From the NCBI RefSeq assembly GCF_021341665.1, contig NZ_JAJTTH010000002.1, positions 186,001-250,000 on the forward strand: a stretch of DNA of 64,000 nt. The letters run 5' to 3'. Both the position numbers and the translations under genes were made by a program. The notes beneath the pieces were generated by a model. The model saw only the letters and a list, made by a program, of their open reading frames with translations. It did no database searches and was not told the DNA's origin. Shown piece after piece: positions 42,040 through 51,238 of this stretch. The DNA comes from Pseudomonas sp. Au-Pse12. Lineage in GTDB: Bacteria; Pseudomonadota; Gammaproteobacteria; Pseudomonadales; Pseudomonadaceae. Position 1 is the stretch's first letter. Each line of letters begins with the position of its first letter.

Positions 42040-42795
42040 TTACCAGCCGCCGGAGGAACCGCCGCCGCCAAAGCTGCCGCCGCCACCGCTGAAACCACCG
42101 CCGCCGGACCCACCACCAAAACCGCCACCGCCGAAACCACCCCCACCACCGCCGCGACCGCTGGTGGTGGTGATGAAACCGAGCGCCTGCGCCACCATCA
42201 CCACCAGAATGAACAGCAGCACCAGGAAGAGGAACAGCCACGGATGACGCTGGACAAAATCGTCCTGGGCGCGGCTCTCGCCGCTGTCGTAGGCCGTGGC
42301 CGGCTCGTCCAGCGGCGTGCCGCCGAGCACCAGGAGCATGGCCGAAACCCCGTCGCTGATGCCCTTGCTGAACTGCCCGGTCTTGAACGCCGGAGTGATC
42401 ACCTGGTTGATGATCACCGAGGCCTGGGCGTCGGTCAGGCGCTCCTCCAGGCCATAGCCCACTTCGATGCGCAGCTTGCGCTCATCCCGAGCGACGATCA
42501 GCAGCGCGCCGTTGTTCTTGTCCTTCTGGCCAATGCCCCAGTGGCGCCCCAACTGGTAGCCGTAGTCCTCGATGCTGGCGCCTTGCAGGTCGGTCAGGGT
42601 CACCACCACCAGCTGTTCGCCGGTGGCCTGTTCGTGGGCTTGCAGTTGCCGAGTCAGCTGGGCGCGGACGCTCGGCTCGATCATCTGCGCATCGTCCACC
42701 ACCCGCCCGCTCAGGGCCGGAAACCTCAACTCGGCCTGGGCCGTGACCGCGAAGACCCAGAGCAGCAGCACCAGGCCGATTTTATAGAGTCGCAT
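42040..42795 (-). CDS. TPM-domain protein with glycine-rich tail (second of three)
   Basis: This 251-residue protein has a signal peptide (ending VTAQA), a periplasmic TPM domain (about 25-150; SGRVVDDAQMIEP through DNALLIVARDERKLRIEVGYG-like), a membrane helix at about 175-200 (LFLFLVLLFILVVMVAQAL), and a cytoplasmic or exposed tail of glycine, serine and phenylalanine repeats ending GSSGGW. The ATG at 42795 has GAGG upstream; a GTG 6 nt earlier is an alternative start. The glycine-rich tail is typical of YgcG-like proteins. Confidence 0.88.
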   Translation of the reverse strand: MRLYKIGLVLLLWVFAVTAQAELRFPALSGRVVDDAQMIEPSVRAQLTRQLQAHEQATGEQLVVVTLTDLQGASIEDYGYQLGRHWGIGQKDKNNGALLIVARDERKLRIEVGYGLEERLTDAQASVIINQVITPAFKTGQFSKGISDGVSAMLLVLGGTPLDEPATAYDSGESRAQDDFVQRHPWLFLFLVLLFILVVMVAQALGFITTTSGRGGGGGGFGGGGFGGGSGGGGFSGGGGSFGGGGSSGGW

Positions 42796-42828
42796 CAGCA
42801 CCTCATCCTTAATGTTTGTCCGCGTGCG

Positions 42829-43758
42829 CTACCAACTGCCGGACGCCCCGCCACCGCCAAAACTGCCACCACCGCCACGGTAGCTGTCGTCGTCGGAGCT
42901 GGAGCTGGAGCTGCCGGAATCGCTGTAGCTGTTCCAGCTGGAGGCGGTGCTACTGTCCTGGCTGCTGTAGCTCGGCTGTCTTGGCTCGCTGTCTGCCCGA
43001 GGATCATTGTTCGCCTGCTTGCGCACCGCCGGCTTTTTCGTGCGCACGGTGAAGTACCAGGACAGCAGAATGATCACCAGGAACAACCCCAGGTAGAACA
43101 GCTTTGTCACCAGGCTCACCGTCCACAGCGTCTGCTGATCGGGAGGAAAGGCAATCCCGGCAAGCCCTTCGCCCTGCAGCAGGCTGACCACCGAGGTGAC
43201 ACCGGCAATCACTCCCTGGGAGTAAAGACCGTCCTTGAAATAGGGGGTGATCGCACCGTTGATGATGACCCCGGCCACGGCATCGGTCAGCGGATCTTCC
43301 AGACCGTAGCCAACTTCGATGCGCACCTTGCGATCATCCCGCGCCACCAGCAGCAGGACGCCGTTGTTCTTGTCCTTCTGGCCTACGCCCCAGTAACGGC
43401 CCAAGCGCAGCCCGAAGTCCTCGATGCTGTAGCCACCCAGGTTCGCAACGGTAACCACGACCACCTGGTCGCCGGTGCTGCGCTCGTGCCGGGCCAGCAT
43501 TTCGCTCAGGTACTGCACCGTCTCCGGCGTCAGCATCTGCGCCGTGTCCACCACCCGCCCCGTGAGTTTGGGAAACAGGCTTTCAATCGGCACTGCGGTG
43601 GCGGTGGCCGGTGCGGGCTCGACCCGGACAGCAGGTTGCGATGCACGCAACGCCACCTCATCCGTGGGCGTGGCCCCTGGTTGTTGCGCCAGTGCGGCGC
43701 CACTCACCAGCCATAGCGCCAGCAGCGCGCTTCGCAGCACGCGCGGCCCCCGAGGCAT
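42829..43758 (-). CDS. TPM-domain protein with Ser/Gly-rich tail (first of three)
   Basis: This 309-residue protein resembles its downstream neighbour: signal peptide (ending GAALA), TPM domain (about 60-190; TGRVVDTAQMLTPETVQYL, IRIEVGYGLEDPLTD-like), membrane helix near 225-245 (LFYLGLFLVIILLSWYF), then a low-complexity tail rich in Ser, Asp and Gly ending GGGGASGSW. It overlaps the lemA stop by 1 nt. TPM proteins act in envelope processes but have no firmly known enzymatic role here. Confidence 0.88.
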   Translation of the reverse strand: MPRGPRVLRSALLALWLVSGAALAQQPGATPTDEVALRASQPAVRVEPAPATATAVPIESLFPKLTGRVVDTAQMLTPETVQYLSEMLARHERSTGDQVVVVTVANLGGYSIEDFGLRLGRYWGVGQKDKNNGVLLLVARDDRKVRIEVGYGLEDPLTDAVAGVIINGAITPYFKDGLYSQGVIAGVTSVVSLLQGEGLAGIAFPPDQQTLWTVSLVTKLFYLGLFLVIILLSWYFTVRTKKPAVRKQANNDPRADSEPRQPSYSSQDSSTASSWNSYSDSGSSSSSSDDDSYRGGGGSFGGGGASGSW

Positions 43759-44366
43759 CAGAATTTCACTTGCGGCGCTTTGTCGGCGTCGGGGCTGGTG
43801 GCTTCGAAGGATTCACGCACCGGCAGGTCGCTGTACAGCAGGCCGTGCCACAGGCGGCCAGGGAAGGTGCGGATTTCGGTGTTGTACTTCTGCACCGCCA
43901 GGATGAAGTCGCGACGGGCCACGGCGATGCGGTTCTCGGTGCCTTCAAGCTGGGATTGCAGGGCCAGGAAGTTCTGGTTGGCCTTCAAGTCCGGGTAGCG
44001 CTCGGACACCACCATCAGGCGGCTCAAGGCTCCGCTCAACTGGTCCTGGGCCTGCTGGAACTGCTTGAGCTTTTCCGGGTTGTCCAGGGTCTTGGCGTCC
44101 ACCTGGATCGAGGTGGCCTTGGCCCGCGCCTCGATCACCGCGGTCAGGGTTTCTTCCTCGTGCTTGGCGTAGCCCTTGACGGTTTCCACCAGGTTGGGGA
44201 TCAGGTCGGCGCGGCGCTGGTACTGGTTCTGCACCTGGCCCCAGTCAGCCTTGACCTGCTCGTCCAGGGTCGGAATGTTGTTGATGCCGCAGCCGCTGAG
44301 CAGGCTGGTGAGCAGCAACAGGGCAGCGACAGGCCAGCTCGAACGCAGGCTTTGAGTGATGTTCAT
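43758..44366 (-). CDS. lemA: LemA-family lipoprotein
   Basis: This 202-residue protein has a lipoprotein signal with lipobox ending at Cys26 (LLSGC) and a LemA domain of long helices (QNQYQRRADLIPNLVETVKGYAKHEEETL, then ARRDFILAVQKYN). LemA proteins are often encoded beside TPM-domain proteins, as here. The start at 44366 gives the signal; upstream extensions do not. Function in the cell envelope is poorly defined. Confidence 0.92.
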   Translation of the reverse strand: MNITQSLRSSWPVAALLLLTSLLSGCGINNIPTLDEQVKADWGQVQNQYQRRADLIPNLVETVKGYAKHEEETLTAVIEARAKATSIQVDAKTLDNPEKLKQFQQAQDQLSGALSRLMVVSERYPDLKANQNFLALQSQLEGTENRIAVARRDFILAVQKYNTEIRTFPGRLWHGLLYSDLPVRESFEATSPDADKAPQVKF

Positions 44367-44559
44367 GGGTGGGGCTCCTTGCACAACCTGATTGAAATGA
44401 AGCTTTTGCCCGGTTTCACACCTCCTGTGGGCAAAATCTGCCTGCGCCACTGGAATGCATCGGGCTGATGGGCTAAAAGATGCCCAGCGCGAAAAAGAGT
44501 TCAGAAGTGTGCTGGATTTATCTGAACAACAATAGTCGCTCCCTAAATTTTGGCTGTTC

Positions 44560-44578
44560 GACGCGTCACTCATGCGTC
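44560..44578. promoter_or_regulatory. GACGC/GCGTC inverted repeat upstream of bglX
   Basis: GACGC (44560-44564) and GCGTC (44574-44578) flank a 9-nt centre, 28 nt before the bglX start. It may be an operator or a leader hairpin. No matching second copy was noticed. Confidence 0.35.
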
Positions 44579-44605
44579 GGTCTTGAGCCCTTGAGAACAA
44601 TATTC

Positions 44606-46897
44606 ATGAAGAAGCTGTGTTTGCTGGGCCTGCTGGTCAGCCTGGCCAGTCACCCGGTGTTGGCCGAATCTGCCCCGGTCCCCCTGGAAAACAAAGAAGC
44701 CTTTATCAACGACCTGCTCAAGCGCATGACCCTGGAAGAGAAGATCGGCCAATTGCGCCTGATCAGCATCGGCCCGGAAATGCCCCGCGAGCTGATCCGC
44801 AAGGAAATCGCCGCGGGCAATATCGGCGGCACCTTCAACTCCATCACCCGCCCGGAAAACCGGCCGATGCAGGACGCGGCCATGCGCAGCCGGTTGAAGA
44901 TCCCGATGTTCTTCGCCTATGACGTGATCCACGGCCACCGGACCATCTTCCCCATCAGCCTGGCCCTGGCGTCCAGCTGGGACATGGACGCCATCGGCCG
45001 CTCCGGGCGCATCGCCGCCAAGGAAGCCAGCGCCGACAGCCTGGACATCACCTTTGCGCCGATGGTCGATATCTCCCGCGATCCGCGCTGGGGCCGTACC
45101 TCCGAAGGTTTTGGCGAAGACACCTACCTGGTCTCGCGCATTGCCAAGGTCATGGTCAATGCCTACCAGGGCCAGAGCCCAGCCCTGCCGGACAGCATCA
45201 TGGCCAGCGTCAAGCACTTCGCCCTGTATGGCGCGGTGGAAGGCGGTCGCGACTACAACATCGTCGACATGAGCCCGGTGAAGATGTACCAGGACTACCT
45301 GCCGCCCTACCGCGCGGCGATCGACGCCGGTGCCGGCGGGGTGATGGTGGCCCTGAACTCGATCAACGGCGTGCCCGCCACCTCCAACACCTGGCTGATG
45401 AACGACCTGTTGCGCAAGGAATGGGGCTTCAAGGGCCTGGCGGTGAGCGACCACGGCGCGATCATCGAGCTGATCCGCCATGGCGTCGCCAAGGACGGTC
45501 GCGAAGCGGCCAAGCTGGCGATCAAGGCCGGCATCGACATGAGCATGAACGACTCGCTGTACGGCAAGGAACTGCCGGGGCTGCTCAAGTCCGGCGAGAT
45601 CGAGCAGAAGCACATCGACAACGCCGTGCGTGAAGTGCTGGCCGCCAAGTACGACATGGGCCTGTTCAAGGACCCTTACGTGCGCATCGGCAAGGCCGAG
45701 GATGACCCGGCCGACACCAACGCCGAAAGCCGCCTGCACCGCAGCGACGCCCGCGACATCGCCCGGCGCAGCCTGGTGCTGCTGAAGAACCACAACGACA
45801 CCCTGCCGCTGAAGAAAACCGCGAAGATCGCCCTGGTCGGCCCGCTGGCCAAGGCGCCGATCGACATGATGGGCAGTTGGGCCGCCGCCGGTGTGCCGGC
45901 GCAGTCGGTGACGCTCTACGACGGCATGCGCCATGTCCTGGGCGACAAGGCCCAGCTGGTGTACGCCCGGGGTTCCAACATCACCGCCGACAAGAAGGTG
46001 GTGGACTACCTGAACTTCCTCAACTTCGATGCCCCGGAAGTGGTGGATGACCCGCGCCCGGCGCAACAGATGATCGACGAAGCGGTCAAGGCGGCCAAAC
46101 AGGCGGACGTGATCGTCGCAGCCGTGGGTGAATCCCGGGGCATGTCCCACGAATCCTCGAGCCGCACCGACCTGCTGATTCCCGCCAGCCAGCGCGACCT
46201 GATCAAGGCGCTCAAGGCCACCGGCAAGCCGTTGGTGCTGGTGCTGATGAATGGCCGGCCGCTGTCGCTGCTGGAAGAAAACCAGCAGGCCGACGCGATC
46301 CTGGAAACCTGGTTCAGCGGCACCGAAGGTGGCAACGCCATCGCCGACGTGCTGTTCGGCGACTACAACCCGTCGGGCAAGCTGCCGATCACCTTCCCCC
46401 GCACCGTGGGGCAGATTCCGACCTACTACAACCACCTGACCATTGGCCGGCCGTTCACCCCGGGCAAGCCAGGCAACTACACCTCGCAGTACTTCGACGA
46501 CACCACCGGCCCGCTGTTCCCGTTCGGTTATGGCCTGAGCTACACCAGCTTCAGCCTGTCGGACATGGCCCTGTCCTCCACCACCCTGAACAAGAGCGGC
46601 AAGCTCGACGCCAGCGTGACCGTGAAGAACACCGGCAAGCGTGACGGCGAAACCGTGGTGCAGCTGTATATCCAGGACGTGGCCGGCTCGATGATCCGCC
46701 CGATCAAGGAATTGAAGAACTTCCAGAAAGTCATGCTCAAGGCCGGTGAAGAGAAGTCCATTCACTTCACCATCACCGAGGACGACCTGAAGTTCTACAA
46801 CGCCCAGCTCAAGTACGCCGCGGAACCGGGTGACTTCAACGTGCAGATCGGCCTGGACTCCCAGGACGTCAAGCAACAGAGCTTCGAACTGCTCTGA
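44606..46897 (+). CDS. bglX: Periplasmic beta-glucosidase BglX, glycoside hydrolase family 3
   Basis: This 763-residue enzyme, close to the length of Escherichia coli BglX, removes terminal beta-D-glucose from oligosaccharides in the periplasm. A signal peptide ends at PVLA. The GH3 N-terminal barrel includes KHFALYGAVEGGRDYN and the nucleophile aspartate in GLAVSDHGAI; the second domain has GTEGGNAIADVLFGDYNPSGKLPITFP; a fibronectin III-like domain closes the chain (YIQDVAGSMIRPIKELKNF). It is a single-gene unit divergent from lemA. A GC-rich hairpin follows the stop codon. Confidence 0.95.
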   Translation: MKKLCLLGLLVSLASHPVLAESAPVPLENKEAFINDLLKRMTLEEKIGQLRLISIGPEMPRELIRKEIAAGNIGGTFNSITRPENRPMQDAAMRSRLKIPMFFAYDVIHGHRTIFPISLALASSWDMDAIGRSGRIAAKEASADSLDITFAPMVDISRDPRWGRTSEGFGEDTYLVSRIAKVMVNAYQGQSPALPDSIMASVKHFALYGAVEGGRDYNIVDMSPVKMYQDYLPPYRAAIDAGAGGVMVALNSINGVPATSNTWLMNDLLRKEWGFKGLAVSDHGAIIELIRHGVAKDGREAAKLAIKAGIDMSMNDSLYGKELPGLLKSGEIEQKHIDNAVREVLAAKYDMGLFKDPYVRIGKAEDDPADTNAESRLHRSDARDIARRSLVLLKNHNDTLPLKKTAKIALVGPLAKAPIDMMGSWAAAGVPAQSVTLYDGMRHVLGDKAQLVYARGSNITADKKVVDYLNFLNFDAPEVVDDPRPAQQMIDEAVKAAKQADVIVAAVGESRGMSHESSSRTDLLIPASQRDLIKALKATGKPLVLVLMNGRPLSLLEENQQADAILETWFSGTEGGNAIADVLFGDYNPSGKLPITFPRTVGQIPTYYNHLTIGRPFTPGKPGNYTSQYFDDTTGPLFPFGYGLSYTSFSLSDMALSSTTLNKSGKLDASVTVKNTGKRDGETVVQLYIQDVAGSMIRPIKELKNFQKVMLKAGEEKSIHFTITEDDLKFYNAQLKYAAEPGDFNVQIGLDSQDVKQQSFELL

Positions 46898-46906
46898 CCT
46901 CTGACA

Positions 46907-46935
46907 CCGGCCGGCGCATGACCTGCGCTGGCCGG
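46907..46935 (+). terminator. GC-rich hairpin after bglX
   Basis: CCGGCCGGCGCA pairs with TGCGCTGGCCGG at 11 of 12 positions around a 5-nt loop, 10 nt after the stop. No T-run follows, so it may be a message-stabilising hairpin rather than an intrinsic terminator. Confidence 0.5.
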
Positions 46936-46968
46936 CTGCCGCTGCAATCGCTACACCCCCTGCAATTT

Positions 46969-47069
46969 CTGTAGCCGCTGCCGAGCCTGCGAGGCTGCGC
47001 AAAGGCCCGCAGGGCCTTGCTTGGCGGTCTTGAGATGTTGCGTCCCTTCAGGCGATTCGTAGGCTACCG
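46969..47069. repeat. REP-like compound repeat, shares 57 identical bp with 15807-15863
   Basis: The block starts CTGTAGCCGCTGCCGAGCC and continues with GCGCAAAGGCCCGCAGGGCC, exactly as in the block near 15.8 kb. The right end decays into the stop region of the synthase gene (TCGTAGGCTACC). Confidence 0.7.
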
Positions 47070-48227
47070 TCAGCCGCGCCGATCCAGCAGGTTGACCACC
47101 AGGCGGTCGACCCACCCCCAGATCCGCTGCTTGATCCGCCGCCACAACGGCCGCTTGCGCCACACCGCCAGGCTGACTTCTTCGCTCTGGGCAAAGTCGG
47201 CGTCGAAGCTCGCCACCACCGCTTGGGTCAACTCGGGGTCCAGGGCTTCGAGGTTGGCTTCCAGGTTGAAGCGCAGGTTCCAGTGATCGAAGTTGCACGA
47301 GCCCACGCTCACCCAGTCGTCCACCAGGGCCATCTTCAAGTGCAGAAAACGTGGCTGGTACTCAAAGATCCGTACCCCGGCCTTGAGCAGGCGCGGGTAA
47401 TAACGGTGCCCGGCATAGCGCACCGCCGGATGATCGGTGCGTGGCCCGGTCAGCAGCAGGCGCACGTCGAGGCCCCGGGCCGCGGCCTTGCGCAACGAGC
47501 GGCGCACCGACCAGGTGGGCAGGAAATACGGGGTCGCCAGCCAGATGCGACGCTGCCCGCTGTTCAAGGCGCGGATCAGCGCATGCAGGATGTCGCGATG
47601 CTGGCGGGCGTCGGCATAAGCCACCCGGCCCATGCCTTCGCCGGTATCGGGCAGGCGCGGCAGGCGTGGCAGGCCGAAATCGGCACCGGGCTTCCAGGCC
47701 CCGCGATGCGGGTTGGCGCTCCATTGCCGATCGAACAACTGCTGCCAGTCGCTGACCATCGGCCCGGCGATCTCCACCATCACTTCATGCCAGTCGCAGC
47801 TGTTGTCCTCGGGCTTCCAGAACTCATCGGTAACCCCGGTTCCCCCTACCACCGCCAGGGCTTGGTCCACCAGCAGCAGCTTGCGGTGGTCGCGGTACAG
47901 GTTGAGAAAGCCCTGGCGCCATTTCAGTCGGTTGTAGAAACGCAGTTCGACACCGGCCTCGGTCAGCCTGCTGCGCAGGGCCTGGGTAAAGGCCAGGCTG
48001 CCGTAGTCATCGAACAGGCAGCGCACTCGCACCCCACGCGCCGCGGCCTGCACCAGGGCCTGGACCATGGCGTCGGCGCAAGTCCCGGCTTCCACCAGGT
48101 ACAGCTCCAGCTCAACCTGATGCCGGGCACGGGCGATGGCCACCAGCATGCGCGGAAAGAATTGCGAGCCATCGATCAACAACTCGAAGCGATTGCCTTC
48201 GCGCCAGGGGAACACCGCTGCGCGCAT
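47070..48227 (-). CDS. clsB: Cardiolipin synthase, ClsB-like (phospholipase D superfamily)
   Basis: This 385-residue protein has two HKD motifs, HRKLLLVDQALAVVGGTG (about residue 115) and HLKMALVDDWVSVGSCNFD (about 300), so it forms a complete phospholipase D-type active site. The opening PWREGNRFELLIDGSQFFP resembles ClsB, which joins phosphatidylglycerol or phosphatidylethanolamine to a second lipid to make cardiolipin. It has no N-terminal membrane helices, as in ClsB and unlike ClsA. It follows the yceI-like gene with a 1-nt gap. Confidence 0.85.
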   Translation of the reverse strand: MRAAVFPWREGNRFELLIDGSQFFPRMLVAIARARHQVELELYLVEAGTCADAMVQALVQAAARGVRVRCLFDDYGSLAFTQALRSRLTEAGVELRFYNRLKWRQGFLNLYRDHRKLLLVDQALAVVGGTGVTDEFWKPEDNSCDWHEVMVEIAGPMVSDWQQLFDRQWSANPHRGAWKPGADFGLPRLPRLPDTGEGMGRVAYADARQHRDILHALIRALNSGQRRIWLATPYFLPTWSVRRSLRKAAARGLDVRLLLTGPRTDHPAVRYAGHRYYPRLLKAGVRIFEYQPRFLHLKMALVDDWVSVGSCNFDHWNLRFNLEANLEALDPELTQAVVASFDADFAQSEEVSLAVWRKRPLWRRIKQRIWGWVDRLVVNLLDRRG

Positions 48228-48228
48228 G

Positions 48229-48810
48229 TCAGCGCGCCGTGAAGATCAGTACCGCACCCACCGGCACCGAGAAACTGATGGCCGACAGCCCGGCCATCTT
48301 GCGCAGGGTGTCGAGGCCAGGGGCCAGGTTGAAGTCCTCGGCATTGAGCACCAGGGGCTCCAGGGTCACCACCTGGAAACGCCGGTCATCCAGGCGGGTG
48401 GCCAGCAGCTCGGCATTGTAGGTGTGCTCCTCGCCGTGCAGGGCAACGGTGACCGGCAGCAGCAACTCGATCTGTGCCCCGGGGGCCAGGTCATTGATCG
48501 GGCGCAGATTGATCTGCGCGCTGATCCGCGCCTCGGGAAACTGCTGGATCTGGAACAGCTCCTGGCGCATGCGTTCATCGCGCAGGGGAATACCGCTACT
48601 CACCGATTCCAGCTCGATCTGCACCTGGGCCTGGCCCTGGCCATCGACCTTGCCGTGCAGCACCAGAAAGCGCTGGACCTCGGAAATGCTGGCGTTCTTG
48701 GTGGTGACGAAGGACACGCGGGAAGACTCGTTGTCCAGGTACCAATTGGCCTGGACCGGCAAGGCCAGTACTCCGAGCAGGCTGAGAAGAAGGCGGATCG
48801 GCGTACGCAT
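48229..48810 (-). CDS. YceI-family periplasmic protein
   Basis: This 193-residue protein has a signal peptide (ending PVQA) and the YceI lipocalin-like barrel, which in relatives binds polyprenoid lipids. NWYLDNESSRVSFVTTKNASISEVQRF at the mature start is the family hallmark. The ATG at 48810 has a GGGAG site and is preferred to one 12 nt upstream. It is probably co-transcribed with the cardiolipin synthase. Confidence 0.9.
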   Translation of the reverse strand: MRTPIRLLLSLLGVLALPVQANWYLDNESSRVSFVTTKNASISEVQRFLVLHGKVDGQGQAQVQIELESVSSGIPLRDERMRQELFQIQQFPEARISAQINLRPINDLAPGAQIELLLPVTVALHGEEHTYNAELLATRLDDRRFQVVTLEPLVLNAEDFNLAPGLDTLRKMAGLSAISFSVPVGAVLIFTAR

Positions 48811-48891
48811 GCAAGCTCCCATCGACAGAATGCGCCACCTTAACTGCCCGCCGGGGGGCTGGCAAACGTCATGGCAGGCGGCGCAGTAGAG

Positions 48892-50199
48892 CTAGAAGCG
48901 GTAGGTATAGTTCAGATAGAAGCGCTCGGCGCTGTGGCTGATGATGCCCGCCGGCCCCCTGGAGATGCTCTGGCGCCGGATCCCGTCGGGCTCGCCCCGA
49001 GTACGAAAGCGCCCGTGCAGCCAGGCAACGTCAAGCCCATCGAGCCAGCCGTCGAAGGTATAGCGCAGCACGCTCTGGAACTCCCGGCGGGAAAACCCTT
49101 CGTAGCCCTTGGCCTGCCGGGAGCTGGCGTAGTGCATATCCCACTTCAGCCGGGGCAAGCCGAAATCGGCGAAATCCATGCCTCCCAGCAGCTTGAACAT
49201 CTCCTCGTCCTGCAGCCCGAAGTAGTAGAACAGCTTGCCGCTGCTGTTCCAGGTGCCATGGTCCTGGGCGAAGAAGGTGCGGTCATAGTCGTCGCCCCAG
49301 ACCTTGTTCCAGGTCAGCCCCGCGTAGTAGCGGCTGAAACGGTACTTGAACGACAGATCCAGGTGCCGGGCATCGTGGGAACGCTCCGCCTCATACAGCC
49401 CGCGCACGCCGGAGTATTCGAAGCGCTTGCCGGCATCCTGCTGGCGCCCCCAGATGGTATGCACATCGATGCCACGCTTGGGGCCCAGTTCGAAACCCTG
49501 CCCCAGCTTCACCGAGGACGCGCGCAGGTAATCCCGGGCCACGCCGTGTTCGAGCTGCAGGTTGCTGCCACCGGGCAACACATAGCCCAGGGCATAGAGC
49601 CGCAGGTCGTCGACCTTCTGCCCTCGATAGTTGCGCAGGTCCTGGCTCCAGCCCGAATCGTTGCGCGGGCTGAAACCGTCGATGCGACTGAGGTTCAGGC
49701 TCAGCGCGCCACGCTCGTAGCCCAGGTCCTGGCCCAGGGTGGCTGCCGGCAGGATGCGCGAATAGCGATCGTCACGGTACAGCTGGTATTGCCGGCTCCT
49801 TTTCCCCACTCCGCCGCTGAAGGTCCCGGCCTCATCCACCCAACGCCCACGCAGGTACAGCTCAAGGGGCTTGGCGATGCCATGGGGCTGCTGCACGCTG
49901 CGATCGGCTCGCAGGTTACTGATGTTGTTGGCGTCTCGCCCCACGTGCAAGGCATCGGCCAGGCCATAGCTGTAGTCGAGGCCCAGCACCTCGCGGTACC
50001 AGCCGGAACTGAAGCTGAACTGGGCGGCCTGCACCCATTCGTCCCGGGTCGGGCCCACCCCTCCCCCGTCGTTTTCCTTCCAGTAGGACTGGCTGTAGCG
50101 CAAGGACGTGCGGCTGTCCTCGAAAAACCCTTCAGCCAGGGCCCCACCGGCCACCAGACAGCACAACAACCCGCTCAGATAACGTTGCTCAGCCCGCAT
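48892..50199 (-). CDS. OprD-family outer-membrane porin
   Basis: This 435-residue porin has a signal peptide (ending GGALA), the OprD opening EGFFEDSRTSLRYSQSYW, and regular beta-strands to a C-terminal Phe (NYTYRF). OprD/OccK channels take up small carboxylates, amino acids or peptides. An operator-like GTTCC-N7-GGAAC site about 100 nt upstream matches one before the M20 hydrolase operon, so the porin probably belongs to the same IclR regulon and admits its substrate. Confidence 0.92.
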   Translation of the reverse strand: MRAEQRYLSGLLCCLVAGGALAEGFFEDSRTSLRYSQSYWKENDGGGVGPTRDEWVQAAQFSFSSGWYREVLGLDYSYGLADALHVGRDANNISNLRADRSVQQPHGIAKPLELYLRGRWVDEAGTFSGGVGKRSRQYQLYRDDRYSRILPAATLGQDLGYERGALSLNLSRIDGFSPRNDSGWSQDLRNYRGQKVDDLRLYALGYVLPGGSNLQLEHGVARDYLRASSVKLGQGFELGPKRGIDVHTIWGRQQDAGKRFEYSGVRGLYEAERSHDARHLDLSFKYRFSRYYAGLTWNKVWGDDYDRTFFAQDHGTWNSSGKLFYYFGLQDEEMFKLLGGMDFADFGLPRLKWDMHYASSRQAKGYEGFSRREFQSVLRYTFDGWLDGLDVAWLHGRFRTRGEPDGIRRQSISRGPAGIISHSAERFYLNYTYRF

Positions 50200-50297
50200 G
50201 AGATCACCTGTTCTTATTATTGGAATTGGCGTCATGGCCGCCGACGGCGGACCAGGCTTCATTCTCGGAGCAGCGGGATAAAGGACAATGGGCACTG

Positions 50298-50314
50298 GTT
50301 CCGCAGAATGGAAC
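50298..50314. promoter_or_regulatory. IclR operator candidate upstream of the porin gene
   Basis: GTTCCG-CAGAA-TGGAAC, with GGACAAT 15 nt before its first base. The same arrangement, including the GGACAAT spacing, is found at 55393-55424 before the M20 hydrolase gene. Confidence 0.7.
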
Positions 50315-50382
50315 CCAGTACTTGAGGAGGGCGTTGCCCGCGCAGCACGATCAGGCCGCCCGGAGCAGCCGAGCGGGAGACT

Positions 50383-51153
50383 TCAGGCGATGTCTTTCTG
50401 CACCTGCTCGATGGTTTCGGCCAGCAGCCACAGATGGCGATTGCGCACCTGCTCGACACAAGCCATGTCCCGAGGCCAATGCAGGGCGATGCTGCCGATC
50501 ACCCGGCCTTCGGCCTGCAGTGGCAAGGCCACCGCCCGGATCAGGAACGGCAGGCGCACCGGGTACTCCCAGTGCCCCTCGGTACGCTGGCCAAACCCCA
50601 GGTGCCGGGATTCCCGGCAAGCTTGTTGCCGGGCTTCCTGCGGCACCCGTTCACGCTCGGCCAGGCGCTCGACTTCATCGCTGGCCAGCGTCCCCAGGCA
50701 GGCCTTGCCCATTGCCGAATGAAACAGGCTGGCATGCTGGCCGACGATCCGGCTGTTGCTCGGGTAGCGCTTGCGCAATACCGCCGGGACCGCACTCTCC
50801 AGGACCTCCAGGCATTCACCGTCGAAGCTCGACAGGTCGGTGACCAGCCCGGTGCGTGCACTCAACTCCAGCAACCAGGGCGCCGCCTGCTCCACCAACT
50901 GGCGCTTGAAGCGCTGCCGACTGTCACCGAACAGGCTCCTGGCGCTCAGGCGGTAGCGCCGGTCACTCAGGCCACGGTAGATCCAGCCCTGCTCCTGCAA
51001 GGTCAGCAGCATGCGCGACACCGTGGCCTTGGCCAGGCCCGTCAGGTAGTGCAGTTCCTCCAGGCCCAGGGCCTGGTGCTGGCCAAGCAACTCGACAATG
51101 GCCAGGGCACGCTCCACTGAACGCACACTGCCGGTTTCTACCTTGCTGGCCAT
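50383..51153 (-). CDS. IclR-family transcriptional regulator
   Basis: This 256-residue regulator has the IclR winged helix (about 12-70; ALAIVELLGQHQALGLEELHYLTGLAKATVSRMLLTL) and the C-terminal GAF-like effector domain (about 90-250). It lies between a porin gene and the amidase/MHS transporter/M20 hydrolase genes, all on the minus strand. Matching 17-bp palindromes before the porin and before the hydrolase operon are its likely binding sites. The effector may be an N-acyl amino acid or its product. Confidence 0.92.
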   Translation of the reverse strand: MASKVETGSVRSVERALAIVELLGQHQALGLEELHYLTGLAKATVSRMLLTLQEQGWIYRGLSDRRYRLSARSLFGDSRQRFKRQLVEQAAPWLLELSARTGLVTDLSSFDGECLEVLESAVPAVLRKRYPSNSRIVGQHASLFHSAMGKACLGTLASDEVERLAERERVPQEARQQACRESRHLGFGQRTEGHWEYPVRLPFLIRAVALPLQAEGRVIGSIALHWPRDMACVEQVRNRHLWLLAETIEQVQKDIA

Positions 51154-51238
51154 AGTCCGAACTCCCTGACTGAGTATGGGTAAAGGTTTTACCCAGCAAG
51201 ATGCGGGCCCCCGGACCTTGGCTGCGGCACCTGCTTGG

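Noticed and set aside
44570..47002. Minus-strand open frame of 810 codons opposite bglX
   Set aside because: BglX on the plus strand matches family GH3 over its full length; the antisense frame has no domain.
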